Shown here piece after piece: positions 53,267-62,226 of a DNA stretch of 64,000 nucleotides (within the stretch, counting starts at the first letter, position 1; each line of letters opens with the position of its first letter). The stretch spans positions 434,001-498,000 of the forward strand of contig NZ_JOCA01000002.1 of NCBI RefSeq assembly GCF_000718785.1, in the 5' to 3' direction. Under the pieces are notes generated by a model. It was not told the DNA's origin and ran no database searches. It saw only the letters and a program-made list of their open reading frames with translations. A program made the translations under genes and the position numbers. This DNA comes from Streptomyces sp. NRRL WC-3626 (GTDB taxonomy: Bacteria > Actinomycetota > Actinomycetes > Streptomycetales > Streptomycetaceae).

Positions 53267-56145
53267 CGCGATCCCCCTCGCAGTTCGACCAGCTCCGCCA
53301 GCTCGGCGTCCGTCAGTTCGGTGAGCGCCGCCTCGCCGGAGCCGAGCACCGCGTCGGCCAGTTCACGCTTGCGCTCCAGCAGCGCGGCGATACGGTCCTC
53401 GATGGTTCCCTCGGCGATGACGCGGTGCACCTGCACCGGCCGGGTCTGGCCGATGCGGTACGCGCGGTCCGTCGCCTGTGCCTCGACGGCCGGGTTCCAC
53501 CAGCGGTCGTAGTGCACGACGTGCTCCGCGCGGGTGAGGTTCAGCCCGGTGCCGGCCGCCTTCAGCGACAGCAGGAACACCGGAACCTCCCCGTCCTGGA
53601 AGCGGCCCACCATGGCCTCACGCTCGGCGACCGGTGTGCCGCCGTGCAGGAACTGCGTGCGCACGCCCCGCGCGGCCAGATGCCGTTCCAGCAGCCGGGC
53701 CATCCGCACGTACTGCGTGAAGACCAGGACGCCGGCCCCTTCGGCGAGGACCGTGTCGAGGAGTTCGTCCAGCAGCTCCAGCTTCCCCGACCGCCCGGCG
53801 ATCACCGGCCGTTCCTCCTTGAGGAACTGCGCCGGGTGGTTGCAGATCTGCTTCAGTCCGGTCAGCAGCTTCACGATCTGTCCGCGCCGCGCCATGCTGT
53901 CCGCCTCGGCGATCGCGGCCATCGCCTCGCGCACGACGGCCTCGTACAGTCCCGTCTGCTCCGGGGTGAGGGAGACGGCGTGATCTGTCTCCGTCTTGGG
54001 CGGAAGCTCGGGCGCGATCCCGGGGTCCGACTTGCGGCGGCGCAGCAGGAAGGGCCGTACCAGACGCGCCAGCCGCTCGGCCGCCGCCGGGTCCTGACCG
54101 CCCTCCACGGCGTCGGCGTACCGCCGGCGGAAGGTGCCGAGCCGGCCGAGCAGACCGGGGGTCGTCCAGTCGAGAATGGCCCACAGTTCCGACAGGTTGT
54201 TCTCCACCGGCGTGCCGGTGAGCGCCACGCGCGCGCGTGCGCCGATGGAACGCAGCTCACGCGCCGTCGAGGAGTAAGGGTTCTTCACGTGCTGGGCCTC
54301 GTCGGCGACGACCATGCCCCAGGGGACCGCGGCGAGCCGTTCGGCGTCCAGCCGCATGGTGCCGTACGTGGTGAGCACGAACTCGCCGCCGGCCAGGTCG
54401 TCCAGCGCCCGCCGTGCGCCGTGGAAGCGGCGTACCGGGGTGCCGGGCGCGAAGCGTTCGATCTCCCGCTGCCAGTTGCCCATCAGCGATGTCGGGCAGA
54501 CCACGAGCGTGGGGCCCGCGGACTCGGGGTCGCTCTGGCGGTGCAGGTGCAGGGCGATGAGGGTGATGGTCTTGCCGAGTCCCATGTCGTCGGCCAGACA
54601 GCAGCCCAGACCCAGGGAGGTCGTGCGGGCCAGCCAGGTCAGGCCGCGCCGCTGGTAGTCCCGCAGTGTGGCGTCGAGCGCGGCGGGCTGCTCGACCGGC
54701 TCCTGCGCCTCGGGGTCCGCGAGCCGGTCCCGCAGCGCCGCCAGCCACCCGGTGGGCCGCACCTCGATCCGGCCGCCGTCCACCTCCACGGAGCCCGTCA
54801 GCGCCGCGCCGAGCGCGTCGACCGGCGTGACCTTCCGGTCCTTGCGCGCACGGGCCCGGGCCAGCTCCCGGGGGTCGATCAGCACCCACTGGTCGCGCAG
54901 CCGGACGAGAGGACGGTTCGCCTCGGCGAGCCGGTCCAGCTCCTCGCGCGTGAGCCGCCGGTCGCCCACGGCGAACCACCAGTCGAACGCCAGCAGCGCG
55001 TCGGCGGACAGGAACGACGGCCCGTCCGCGGGTCCGGTCCTCCCGCGCCCCGGCTCGTCGTCGGCGGGACCGACCTCCGCGCGCGTGGTCAGTTCCCGGA
55101 CCAGCTCCTTGGGCCAGTGCACCTCGACGCCCGCCCCGGCGAGAGCCCGACCGCCCTCGCCGAGCAGTTCGGTGACGTCCTCCTCCGCCAGGTCCACCGC
55201 GTCCGGCACGGTCGCCGACAACAGGGGGGTGAGCGATGCCCAGGCGCGCGCCGCGCGGCGCAGCGCCAGCAGGGCGTCCATTCGCGCGCGCGGGCCGAAG
55301 TCCGCGTCGGACACCCCCGCCCACACCTCGCCGGCGTCCGCCACGAGCGCGGGGTCGCCCACGCCGTGCATCTGAAGGACGGCCCGGAAGGAGACCCCCG
55401 CCAGGTCGGCCGCGTCCACGAGCCCGCGCACCTCGATCCGCAGCGACAGCCGTACGCCGGCGTCGTGGCCCGCGGCGACGTCGGCGGCCCAGGTCCGCAG
55501 CTCGGGCAGCCGTCCCGGCTCCGTCGCGGCGAACGCGGCGGTGCCGGTCACGAGGTGGGCGGCGGGGGAGCGGGGCAGCGTGTCGGCGACGGCGTCGAGG
55601 AAGGCGCGCAGCAGCCGTTCGGGGTCGGGCAGGCGGGGCGGCCCGGTGCCGTCCAGCGGTGTCGCGTGGGCCTCCGGCGGCATCGCCGCGGCGAGCCGCC
55701 GGATCGCCTCCACGTCCTGCGCGTCCAGCGGGCCGACGCGCCAGGCGTCGTGGTCGGCGGGGGAGAGGCCGGGCAGCAGCAGGCCGCGTGCCACCAGCCG
55801 CAGGGCGTGCACGGCGGCGTCGCCCCAGAACCGGGTGGCCCGGTGGGCGGCGGCACCGTCGGCGCGCGCACGCGTGAGGAGCGGAAGCGCGAGGCGCACC
55901 GGTAGCACGGTGGCGGGCACCCGCACCGTCTCGACCCCGTCGTCGCCGGGTACGACGACGGTCAGCCGCTCGGCAGACGCCCCGTCCACGGCAGGAGGAG
56001 ACGATCCGTCCGGCCGCCAGAAGGCCACCCGCCCCGTGCGTGCGGGGTCGCCGGGAAGGAGGACAGCTGCTGAATCCGCCAGCTCGGAGAGTGCGGAGGA
56101 GGACGCCGGGGAAGTCGTCAGCGCAGTGATGAGAAGAGACCTCAA
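53263..56145 (-). CDS. SNF2-family helicase/ATPase
   Basis: 960 residues. The C-terminal half has the complete SWI2/SNF2 motor: motif I DDMGLGKTIT, II VADEAQ, III LTGTPVENN, and IV-VI (LVFTQYVRM, LSLKAAGTGLNLT, DRAYRIGQTRPVQVHR). The N-terminal half (1-480) is an alanine-rich SNF2_assoc-type domain without known fold. The start is TTG 56145, not preceded by a strong ribosome site, so it is tentative. Probably remodels protein-DNA complexes with its SWIM partner. Confidence 0.93.
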   Translation of the reverse strand: MRSLLITALTTSPASSSALSELADSAAVLLPGDPARTGRVAFWRPDGSSPPAVDGASAERLTVVVPGDDGVETVRVPATVLPVRLALPLLTRARADGAAAHRATRFWGDAAVHALRLVARGLLLPGLSPADHDAWRVGPLDAQDVEAIRRLAAAMPPEAHATPLDGTGPPRLPDPERLLRAFLDAVADTLPRSPAAHLVTGTAAFAATEPGRLPELRTWAADVAAGHDAGVRLSLRIEVRGLVDAADLAGVSFRAVLQMHGVGDPALVADAGEVWAGVSDADFGPRARMDALLALRRAARAWASLTPLLSATVPDAVDLAEEDVTELLGEGGRALAGAGVEVHWPKELVRELTTRAEVGPADDEPGRGRTGPADGPSFLSADALLAFDWWFAVGDRRLTREELDRLAEANRPLVRLRDQWVLIDPRELARARARKDRKVTPVDALGAALTGSVEVDGGRIEVRPTGWLAALRDRLADPEAQEPVEQPAALDATLRDYQRRGLTWLARTTSLGLGCCLADDMGLGKTITLIALHLHRQSDPESAGPTLVVCPTSLMGNWQREIERFAPGTPVRRFHGARRALDDLAGGEFVLTTYGTMRLDAERLAAVPWGMVVADEAQHVKNPYSSTARELRSIGARARVALTGTPVENNLSELWAILDWTTPGLLGRLGTFRRRYADAVEGGQDPAAAERLARLVRPFLLRRRKSDPGIAPELPPKTETDHAVSLTPEQTGLYEAVVREAMAAIAEADSMARRGQIVKLLTGLKQICNHPAQFLKEERPVIAGRSGKLELLDELLDTVLAEGAGVLVFTQYVRMARLLERHLAARGVRTQFLHGGTPVAEREAMVGRFQDGEVPVFLLSLKAAGTGLNLTRAEHVVHYDRWWNPAVEAQATDRAYRIGQTRPVQVHRVIAEGTIEDRIAALLERKRELADAVLGSGEAALTELTDAELAELVELRGGSR

Positions 56146-56402
56146 ACTTGACTAGCGGAGTCGGAATCGCCGAGGGTACAGCACGGGTGGCGTCGGCCGG
56201 GTATGCCTGTGCTGTGAGCCGAGTCACCATGGAGGCGCGTCGTGAGCCCGCCGCGCGGGGGCTCACGACAGGTGCTCATGGTGCTCGGAGACCTTAGGGG
56301 CCACACCTCAGGGACGTCTCAGGGTCGCGGTCCGGAACCGCCGGGAGCGCGGGTCCGTTTTCACGGCAGAGAGCGGCAGTGGCCGCGAAGGAGGCGACAC
56401 TC

Positions 56403-56585
56403 ATGTCAAAGAACGCCAAGATCGCCGCAGGGGGTGTGGCGGTCGGACTCGTCATGTTCTTCCTGCTGCCCTGGTGGGCCGCGCTTCTGATCATCCTGGG
56501 AGTTCCCGCCGCCGCGTATCTCACCCTGGACCCCGCGCAGCGGCGCCGGCTGCGGCGCGTCTCGCGCAAGGAGCTGGGCCGCTGA
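56403..56585 (+). CDS. Small membrane protein
   Basis: 60 residues. ATG 56403 after AAGGAGG. One long or two short helices (AAGGVAVGLVMFFLLPWWAALLIILGV, cited in part: VAVGLVMFFLLPWWAALLII), then a basic tail (LDPAQRRRLRRVSRKELGR). Not assigned to a family; found widely in the genus as a short membrane protein. Confidence 0.8.
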   Translation: MSKNAKIAAGGVAVGLVMFFLLPWWAALLIILGVPAAAYLTLDPAQRRRLRRVSRKELGR

Positions 56586-56979
56586 GGCACTGTCGCGCCA
56601 CCGCCTCACCGGAACCCGGCGCGCGGGAGCCGACCATGCCGCCGTCCGCGCGCCCACCGACTGGCGGGTCCGCGGACGGCGCGGCTCCCCGCTCCACCCA
56701 CGTGGCCGGCGGGCCGAACGCCGGGCGGTGAGAGGGCCGTCCGGAAGGGTGTCGTGCGGCCCGTCGACGCGCGTGCCGCCCCGCACGGTGCGGGAGCGGC
56801 GCGGCCATGGCGTCGTACGGCTCCGGAGCCGACGGCCTTGGCCGGTAGCGAGTCCGGATCGCCGCGCAGGGGGCATCGGCCGCCCGACGCGCCGGGTAGA
56901 ACGACGGTCACGCGCGGGGCGTCGCACACGCCGCCGGAAGCCGGCCGCCACTCGTCACGCCGTCCGGGGCCGCGTGCGC
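56586..56979. other. Non-coding GC-rich spacer
   Basis: 394 bp in which I see no gene, RNA or repeat I can support. Confidence 0.4.
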
Positions 56980-57873
56980 TCAGAGCGGCCGTACGGCCAT
57001 CCGGTCGAGTGCCTCGAGGAGGCCCGGCAGCTCCGGGCCCCGGCCCACCGGCAGGACCTCGCCGGGTTCGTCGTCGAGCAGGACGAACGCGATGTCGTCC
57101 GTCCGGGCGACCAGCGACCACCCGGGTCCGTCGGCACGCAGAATGCGCGCGCCGCCCGGGGCGAAGGCCGAGCGGACCCGGCCGAGCGGCGGCGGCGAGT
57201 CGACGTACGCGCGGGCCTCCGCCAGCACCTGCCGGATCCCGGGGTGCCCCGGCCGTACCACCGGGCCGTCGCCCGCTCCGCTCTCGGCACTGTCCCCCGC
57301 CTCGTCCCCGTCGCCGTCCCGAGCGGGCTCCTCGGCGTCGGGTGTACGGGCCGGTCCTCCCGGTTGCGGGAACGCCGCGTCGTCGACCTGCTCCCGCCAG
57401 ACCGCCCACTGGAGCGCGATCTCGTCCGCGCCCAGCCGGCGCTGGGCGGGTCCCCAGACCTGCACGTCCGGCGGCGTCAGCCGGGGCCCGTCCACGACCT
57501 CGGGGCCCGGATCGTGCGGCGCCGGCACGTTCGGCGCCGCGACGGCGACCGCGAGGGGCCAGCCGGGCAGCGCGGCGACGACCGTGCGCTCGTCCGGCGA
57601 CAGATCGTGCTCCATGCCGCAGTCCCAGGACGCGATCGCGACGGCGACCAGCGAGACGTCGTCCACGACGACGGTCCACCGGGCACCCTCGCCGTCCTGT
57701 CCGAGCACCAGCCCGTACCCGTCGGCGAGGGGCGGCAGGCCGAGCGCCGTACAGGCCTCCGGGTAGTCGTCGCCCAGCACGCTCGGGAACTTCGCGGGCG
57801 TCAGCAGCGCGGCGGTGAGCACATAGAGTGCGTCGTCCGCGGCCGCCAAGGCCTCCTCGTCCGTGCCGGCCAT
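56980..57873 (-). CDS. Hypothetical protein
   Basis: 297 residues from ATG 57873 (GGGGAGG upstream). A beta-rich N-terminal domain (WTVVVDDVSLVAVAIASWD), an acidic disordered linker (PARDGDGDEAGDSAESGAGD) and a second small domain (WSLVARTDDIAFVLLDDEP). The two halves may be related folds. No family or signal recognised, so function is unknown. Confidence 0.75.
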   Translation of the reverse strand: MAGTDEEALAAADDALYVLTAALLTPAKFPSVLGDDYPEACTALGLPPLADGYGLVLGQDGEGARWTVVVDDVSLVAVAIASWDCGMEHDLSPDERTVVAALPGWPLAVAVAAPNVPAPHDPGPEVVDGPRLTPPDVQVWGPAQRRLGADEIALQWAVWREQVDDAAFPQPGGPARTPDAEEPARDGDGDEAGDSAESGAGDGPVVRPGHPGIRQVLAEARAYVDSPPPLGRVRSAFAPGGARILRADGPGWSLVARTDDIAFVLLDDEPGEVLPVGRGPELPGLLEALDRMAVRPL

Positions 57874-58013
57874 CCCAGCCTCCCCATCGGTTCGTCCACC
57901 GGCGCGCACCCTATGCCGACCCCGAGCCGCTTGTCACGACCCCCCGTACCCACGTCCGGAGCTGCAGGTTTCCGCCCCGACGGGGCGAAATCGGCCATGC
58001 GCCGGCGGACGCC

Positions 58014-58301
58014 TCAGACGGCCGGGAGCCCCAGCAGCGCCCGCGCGACCGTCCCCGGAGACTCGTCGCGCTCCCGCGCGAGCGCGACGACCGCCCGGCA
58101 CGCCAGTTCGGTCACCCCGAACGACAGGGCCTCCGGTGACACCCACCCGGCCGCCTCGTCGATCCGGTCCTGGTCGTCCTCCGCGCAGGCCGAGACGTAC
58201 GCGGCGGCGGCCTCGAACAGGTTGTGCGGACGCCGCCCGCCCCCCCCGCCGCACCCGGACCGCCGGTCGCTGTGCCGCCGATTCTCCGAACCCGACCCCA
58301 C
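58014..58301 (-). CDS. Small helical conserved protein
   Basis: 95 residues if the GTG at 58301 is used; a TTG at 58349 is the other option, neither with a good ribosome site. The conserved-looking part is NLFEAAAAYVSACAEDDQD and VSPEALSFGVTELACRAVV, ending ARALLGLPAV, which I recall from other Streptomyces. Function unknown. Confidence 0.6.
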   Translation of the reverse strand: MGSGSENRRHSDRRSGCGGGGGRRPHNLFEAAAAYVSACAEDDQDRIDEAAGWVSPEALSFGVTELACRAVVALARERDESPGTVARALLGLPAV

Positions 58302-58424
58302 ATACGGTTCACCCTTTCCCGGGTGCGGTCGTCCGCGCCGGACGTCCAACTCCTGGCGGCCGACGTAGAGTCGCGGCCCCGACGGCAGAAGAGGGCAGCA
58401 GGGCGCGGGGCGTGACCGGGGCGT

Positions 58425-59032
58425 TCAGTCCGTGCGGACGGCGAGTGCCAGGAAGCGGGTGTCCTCGTCGACGTACGACGTCATGTGCCAGCCCGAACGG
58501 GAGAGCAGCGCACGCAGGTTGGGCTCCGCGCGGAGGTCGTCCGGGGTGATCGTGCGGCCAGCCGGGCGGCGAGCGCGGCCCGGCCGATCGGATGGAACAG
58601 CGCGAGCACGCCACCGGGCCGGACCACCCGCGCGATCTCCCGGAGGTTTCCCGCAGGATCGGGCAGATGGGCGATGAGGCCCGCGGCGAACACGGCGTCC
58701 AGCACGTCCGGGCGCAGCGGGAGCGCGGCGACGTCGGCGAGCAGCAGCGCGCCGTCGCGGTCCCGGCCGGCCCGCGCCGCCTCCCGCAGCATGGCGGGTG
58801 TCAGATCCGCGCCGAGGACGACGCCCGAGGGCCCCACGGCCACACGCAGCGCGGGCAGCGCCCGCCCGGTGCCGCAGCCCGCGTCGAGTACCCGTCCGCC
58901 CTCGCGCAGCCCGAGTTCGGCGACCGCGGCCGCGTAGGCGGGACCGTCGTCGGGGAAGCGGCGGTCCCAGTCGGCGGCACGCGCGGTGAAGAACTCCTGG
59001 ACGTGTGTGTGGTCGTCGCTCATGCTCCGCAT
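58425..59032 (-). pseudogene. SAM methyltransferase disrupted by frameshift
   Basis: The main frame from ATG 59032 has motif I VLDAGCGTGRALPAL, LGADLTP, LLADVAALPLRPDVLDAV and VVRPGGVLALFHPIGR. Near 58551-58562 the frame breaks: it runs on as RSPRTTSARSPT to an early stop at 58481, while the proper C-terminus (TPDDLRAEPNLRALLSRSGW...FLALAVRTD) continues in another frame to 58425. Loss of one GGCC from CTGGCCGGCCGCACG would produce this. Either a recent mutation or a sequencing error. Confidence 0.85.
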
Positions 59033-59320
59033 GATTCCTCACCGGGACGGCTCCCCGACCCCGACCGCGGCCCCGGCGGCCGGCAGCAGCGAGTTCCGGC
59101 CCTCGCGGATCCCTTTCGGCGCCGTCGACCGCCGTGCGGGAGCCCGGCGTCATCACGCGCGCGCGACGCCTGGCGCGTGCCCGGCCTGGACGCCGAAATC
59201 ACCGTCGTGCCGTGCGACGCACGCGAGCCGCACTCGGGGAAGGGCACGCCGGGGACGCCGGGCGGATGCGCGCCGCCCGGCTGCCCGACCCGGTGGGACG
59301 CGCTCCCGCGCGGCCGGCGA

Positions 59321-59749
59321 TCAGTCCGCGACGCCCTTTTCGGCCAGAATCTTCTCGATGCCGACGCGGACGAGGAGCTCTCCGGGCACCCCGTTGCGCT
59401 CCCCGAACTCCGCGGCACGTTGCTCGCCCATGTACCGCGCGCCGATCCTGGCGGCCCAGTGCCGGAGTTCCCCGGGGTCCTCCGAGAGCCGCGCCCTGCC
59501 CTGCAGCACCACGTAGGAGAACGGCGGCCGGTCGTCGTCCACGCAGAGGGACACCCGTCCGTCACGTGCCAGATTGCGTCCCTTCACGGTCCGCGCGCCG
59601 GTGTTGAACACCACCTCGTCCCCGTCCACGAGGAACCAGATCGGTGCCACATGAGGGCTGCCGTCGGCACGGACGGTGCAGAGCTTCGCGGTACGGGTGC
59701 CGTACGAGACGAACTCCCGCCACTCTTCCTCGGTCATCTTGTCTCCCAT
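59321..59749 (-). CDS. PPOX-class flavin/F420-binding oxidoreductase
   Basis: 142 residues of the split-barrel fold. TAKLCTVRADGSPHVAPIWFLVDGDEVVFNTG and RNLARDGRVSLCVDD (read as segments) match the TIGR03618-like F420-dependent group of actinobacteria. ATG 59749 is chosen because AAGGAGA is spaced 9 nt from it but too close to the ATG at 59758. Substrate unknown. Confidence 0.88.
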   Translation of the reverse strand: MGDKMTEEEWREFVSYGTRTAKLCTVRADGSPHVAPIWFLVDGDEVVFNTGARTVKGRNLARDGRVSLCVDDDRPPFSYVVLQGRARLSEDPGELRHWAARIGARYMGEQRAAEFGERNGVPGELLVRVGIEKILAEKGVAD

Positions 59750-59872
59750 GGCTCCCATTCTCCTTGCCGGGCGCACGGTCGTGGGGAAGGCTGGCGGCGC
59801 GGGACCCTCTTGACACGAGGGGACGGCACACGGGGCAGACCACGGGGAAGAGACCAGGGGGAGACACACGAC

Positions 59873-60280
59873 ATGGCGCAGAAGCGGGGACTCGACTGGC
59901 TGCTGGACGACCTGACCCAGCGCGTCGAACACGTACGGCACGCACTGGTCCTGTCCAACGACGGACTGGTGACCGGCGCGAGCACCGGACTGCGGCGGGA
60001 GGACGCGGAGCACCTGGCCGCCGTCTCGTCCGGACTGCACAGCCTCGCCAAGGGCTCGGGCCGGCACTTCGGAGCGGGCGGGGTGCGGCAGACGATGATC
60101 GAGTTCGACGAAGCGGTGCTCTTCGTCACCGCGGCCGGCAGCGGCAGCTGCCTGTGCGTGCTCAGCGGTGCCGAGGCCGACATCGGCCACATCGCGTACG
60201 AGATGACGCTGCTCGTCAACCGGGTCGGCGAGCATCTGGACGTGGACACCCGTCGGCCGGAACCCGGCACAGAGCTCTGA
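59873..60280 (+). CDS. Roadblock/LC7-domain protein
   Basis: 135 residues: LDWLLDDLTQRVEHVRHALVLS, then SNDGLVTGAS and the roadblock core to VGEHLDVD. In Streptomyces conservons such proteins regulate a small GTPase with a histidine-kinase-like and a DUF742 protein; none of those partners follows here, so it is a solitary copy. ATG after GGGGGAG. A TTATCCACA sequence lies 28 bp downstream. Confidence 0.9.
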   Translation: MAQKRGLDWLLDDLTQRVEHVRHALVLSNDGLVTGASTGLRREDAEHLAAVSSGLHSLAKGSGRHFGAGGVRQTMIEFDEAVLFVTAAGSGSCLCVLSGAEADIGHIAYEMTLLVNRVGEHLDVDTRRPEPGTEL

Positions 60281-60404
60281 CCTGCACGTTCGTCCTTCGC
60301 CGTGGAGTTATCCACAGGCTCGCCACGGAGAGTGACAAAGCGGCTACGGTTTTTCGAGCGGCGCACCCGGCGCCGGCCGCCCACACTCCACGGGGGAGAC
60401 GAGC

Positions 60405-61316
60405 ATGTCCGGACAGCACACCATCACGTACGAGGCCGCCACCGCCGACCGGCCCGCCGCGGCACGGGACACCTGGGTCGGCACGGGCCGCGCGGCCCGC
60501 GAACTCGGACTCAAGCCGACCGAGTTCGACCTCGCCGTACAGCTCGGCCGCGTTCGTACGACCACCGGCGGCGGAGGCCGGCGGGTCGCCCGCGCCGAGA
60601 TCGAGCGGCTCCGGGCCGGGCCCGGGTTCCCGGAATCCCTGCACCGGAGTGTGCGGGCCGTGGGCACCACGGAGGGCGCCGCCCTCATCGGCGTGACCAA
60701 GACCCGGTTCACCCGCCTGGCGCGGCTGGGACTGCTGGTGCCGGTGAAGTACTACCTGAACCGCTACCGGGCCGTGGTCTGGCTCTATCTGGCCGAGGAG
60801 CTGTGCCTGTTCACGGCCGACAGCGAGAACGTGCCCCTGCTGACGGGCCGCACGCCCGAGAGCCTCAGGAGCCAACTCGACACCGGCATCGACCTGCGCC
60901 CGCGCAACTGGCGCACCCGGCAGCTGGGCTTCCTGCTCCGCCAGGCCGACGGCCCCTGGGAGCGCGCCGGAGCCGTGGCGTCGCTGCTCGACCCGCAGCA
61001 TGTGTCGGAAGCGGTCCAGGACGCCTACGACCGCTCCCACCTCGACCGGTTCCGCCGGCCGCCGCCGTCCCACGGCGCTCCCGGCTCACCCGCCGCGGAC
61101 CTGGCGGAGGAACTCATGACCGCTCAGGACCCGGACGAGATCGCCTGGTTGCAGGCCGATCTGAGAAGGCTGACGCACGAGGCCCGGACCCGTCGGCCGG
61201 CACCCCGTCCCACTCACCACCACCCCGCACCGGCCCATCCGGCGCCGCCCGCCGAGGAACCGGCCCGCGAGACGCCCCGCGGCCTGTTCGCGAGGTGGTG
61301 GCGCGGAAGCCGGTGA
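60405..61316 (+). CDS. DUF6397-family protein
   Basis: 303 residues. ARELGLKPTEFDLAVQLGRV and GVTKTRFTRLARLGLLVPV look like helix-turn-helix-type segments in an otherwise uncharacterised Streptomyces family I associate with DUF6397. A proline/histidine-rich stretch (PTHHHPAPAHPAPPAEE) precedes the basic end (RWWRGSR). It may be a DNA- or RNA-binding regulator. Convergent with tesB. Confidence 0.75.
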   Translation: MSGQHTITYEAATADRPAAARDTWVGTGRAARELGLKPTEFDLAVQLGRVRTTTGGGGRRVARAEIERLRAGPGFPESLHRSVRAVGTTEGAALIGVTKTRFTRLARLGLLVPVKYYLNRYRAVVWLYLAEELCLFTADSENVPLLTGRTPESLRSQLDTGIDLRPRNWRTRQLGFLLRQADGPWERAGAVASLLDPQHVSEAVQDAYDRSHLDRFRRPPPSHGAPGSPAADLAEELMTAQDPDEIAWLQADLRRLTHEARTRRPAPRPTHHHPAPAHPAPPAEEPARETPRGLFARWWRGSR

Positions 61317-61340
61317 CCCCTGGCGCCCCGGAGCCCGTGA

Positions 61341-62207
61341 CTACAGCGCCCGGAACAACCCCTCCTGGACGACGGACACCAGCATCCGGCCCTCCACGTC
61401 GTAGATCCGGCCGCGGGCCAGACCCCGCCCGCCCGTGGCGATCGGCGACTCCTGGTCGTACAGGAACCACTCGTCCGCGCGGAACGGGCGGTGGAACCAC
61501 ATGGCGTGGTCCAGCGACGCCATGTCGAAGCCGCGCGGCCCCCACAGAGGCTCCACCGGGATCCGCACGGCGTCCAGAAGGGTCATGTCGCTGGCGTACG
61601 TCAAAGCGCAGGTGTGCACCAGCGGATCGTCCCCGAGCGGGCCGACCGCGCGCATCCACACAGCGCTGCGCGGCTCGGCGCCCTTGACGTCGTCGGGATC
61701 CCAGCGCAGCCGGTCCACATAACGGATGTCGAAGGGCTGGCGGCGCGCCATCCGCTCCAACTGCTCCGGCAGCGCGCCCAGATGCTCACGGATCTCGTCC
61801 GAGACCGTCGGCAGCGACTCGGGGTCCGGGACCTCACGGGCCGGCGGCAGCTGGTGCTCGAAACTCCCCTGTTCAGGCTTGTGGAAGGAGGCGGTCAGAG
61901 TGAAGATCGTGCGGCCCTGCTGTACCGCGGTGACCCGCCGGGTCGTGAACGACCGGCCGTCCCGCACCCGTTCGACCTGGTACACGATCGGCACCCCGGG
62001 CCTGCCCGGACGCAGGAAGTACGCGTGCAGCGAGTGCACCGGACGGTCGCCCTCCGTGGTGCGGCCGGCGGCGACCAGGGCCTGGCCGGCCACCTGGCCG
62101 CCGAAGACCCGCTGCAGTGACTCCTGCGGGCTGCGGCCACGGAAGATGTTGACCTCGATCTGCTCCAGATCGAGCAGGGAGACGAGGCTCTCGGCCGGAT
62201 TCGTCAT
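61341..62207 (-). CDS. tesB: Acyl-CoA thioesterase II
   Basis: Hydrolyses acyl-CoA to free acid and CoA. 288 residues with two hot-dog domains. FRGRSPQESLQRVFGGQVAGQAL, HSLHAYFLRPG and DMASLDHAMWFHRPF carry the catalytic Asp/Thr/Gln regions of TesB. It follows the helicase gene at a 19-bp gap on the same strand and is probably co-transcribed. Confidence 0.93.
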   Translation of the reverse strand: MTNPAESLVSLLDLEQIEVNIFRGRSPQESLQRVFGGQVAGQALVAAGRTTEGDRPVHSLHAYFLRPGRPGVPIVYQVERVRDGRSFTTRRVTAVQQGRTIFTLTASFHKPEQGSFEHQLPPAREVPDPESLPTVSDEIREHLGALPEQLERMARRQPFDIRYVDRLRWDPDDVKGAEPRSAVWMRAVGPLGDDPLVHTCALTYASDMTLLDAVRIPVEPLWGPRGFDMASLDHAMWFHRPFRADEWFLYDQESPIATGGRGLARGRIYDVEGRMLVSVVQEGLFRAL

Positions 62208-62226
62208 GGGTGAGATGCTCCTGTGC

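Noticed and set aside
56586..56979. Open frames in the 394-bp spacer
   Set aside because: Composition is Arg/Pro/Ala-rich without start signals or domain similarity.
60308..60316. TTATCCACA, a perfect E. coli-type DnaA box (and TTGTCCACA at 624-632)
   Set aside because: Single isolated 9-mers; no clustering or AT-rich element to suggest an origin or DnaA control.
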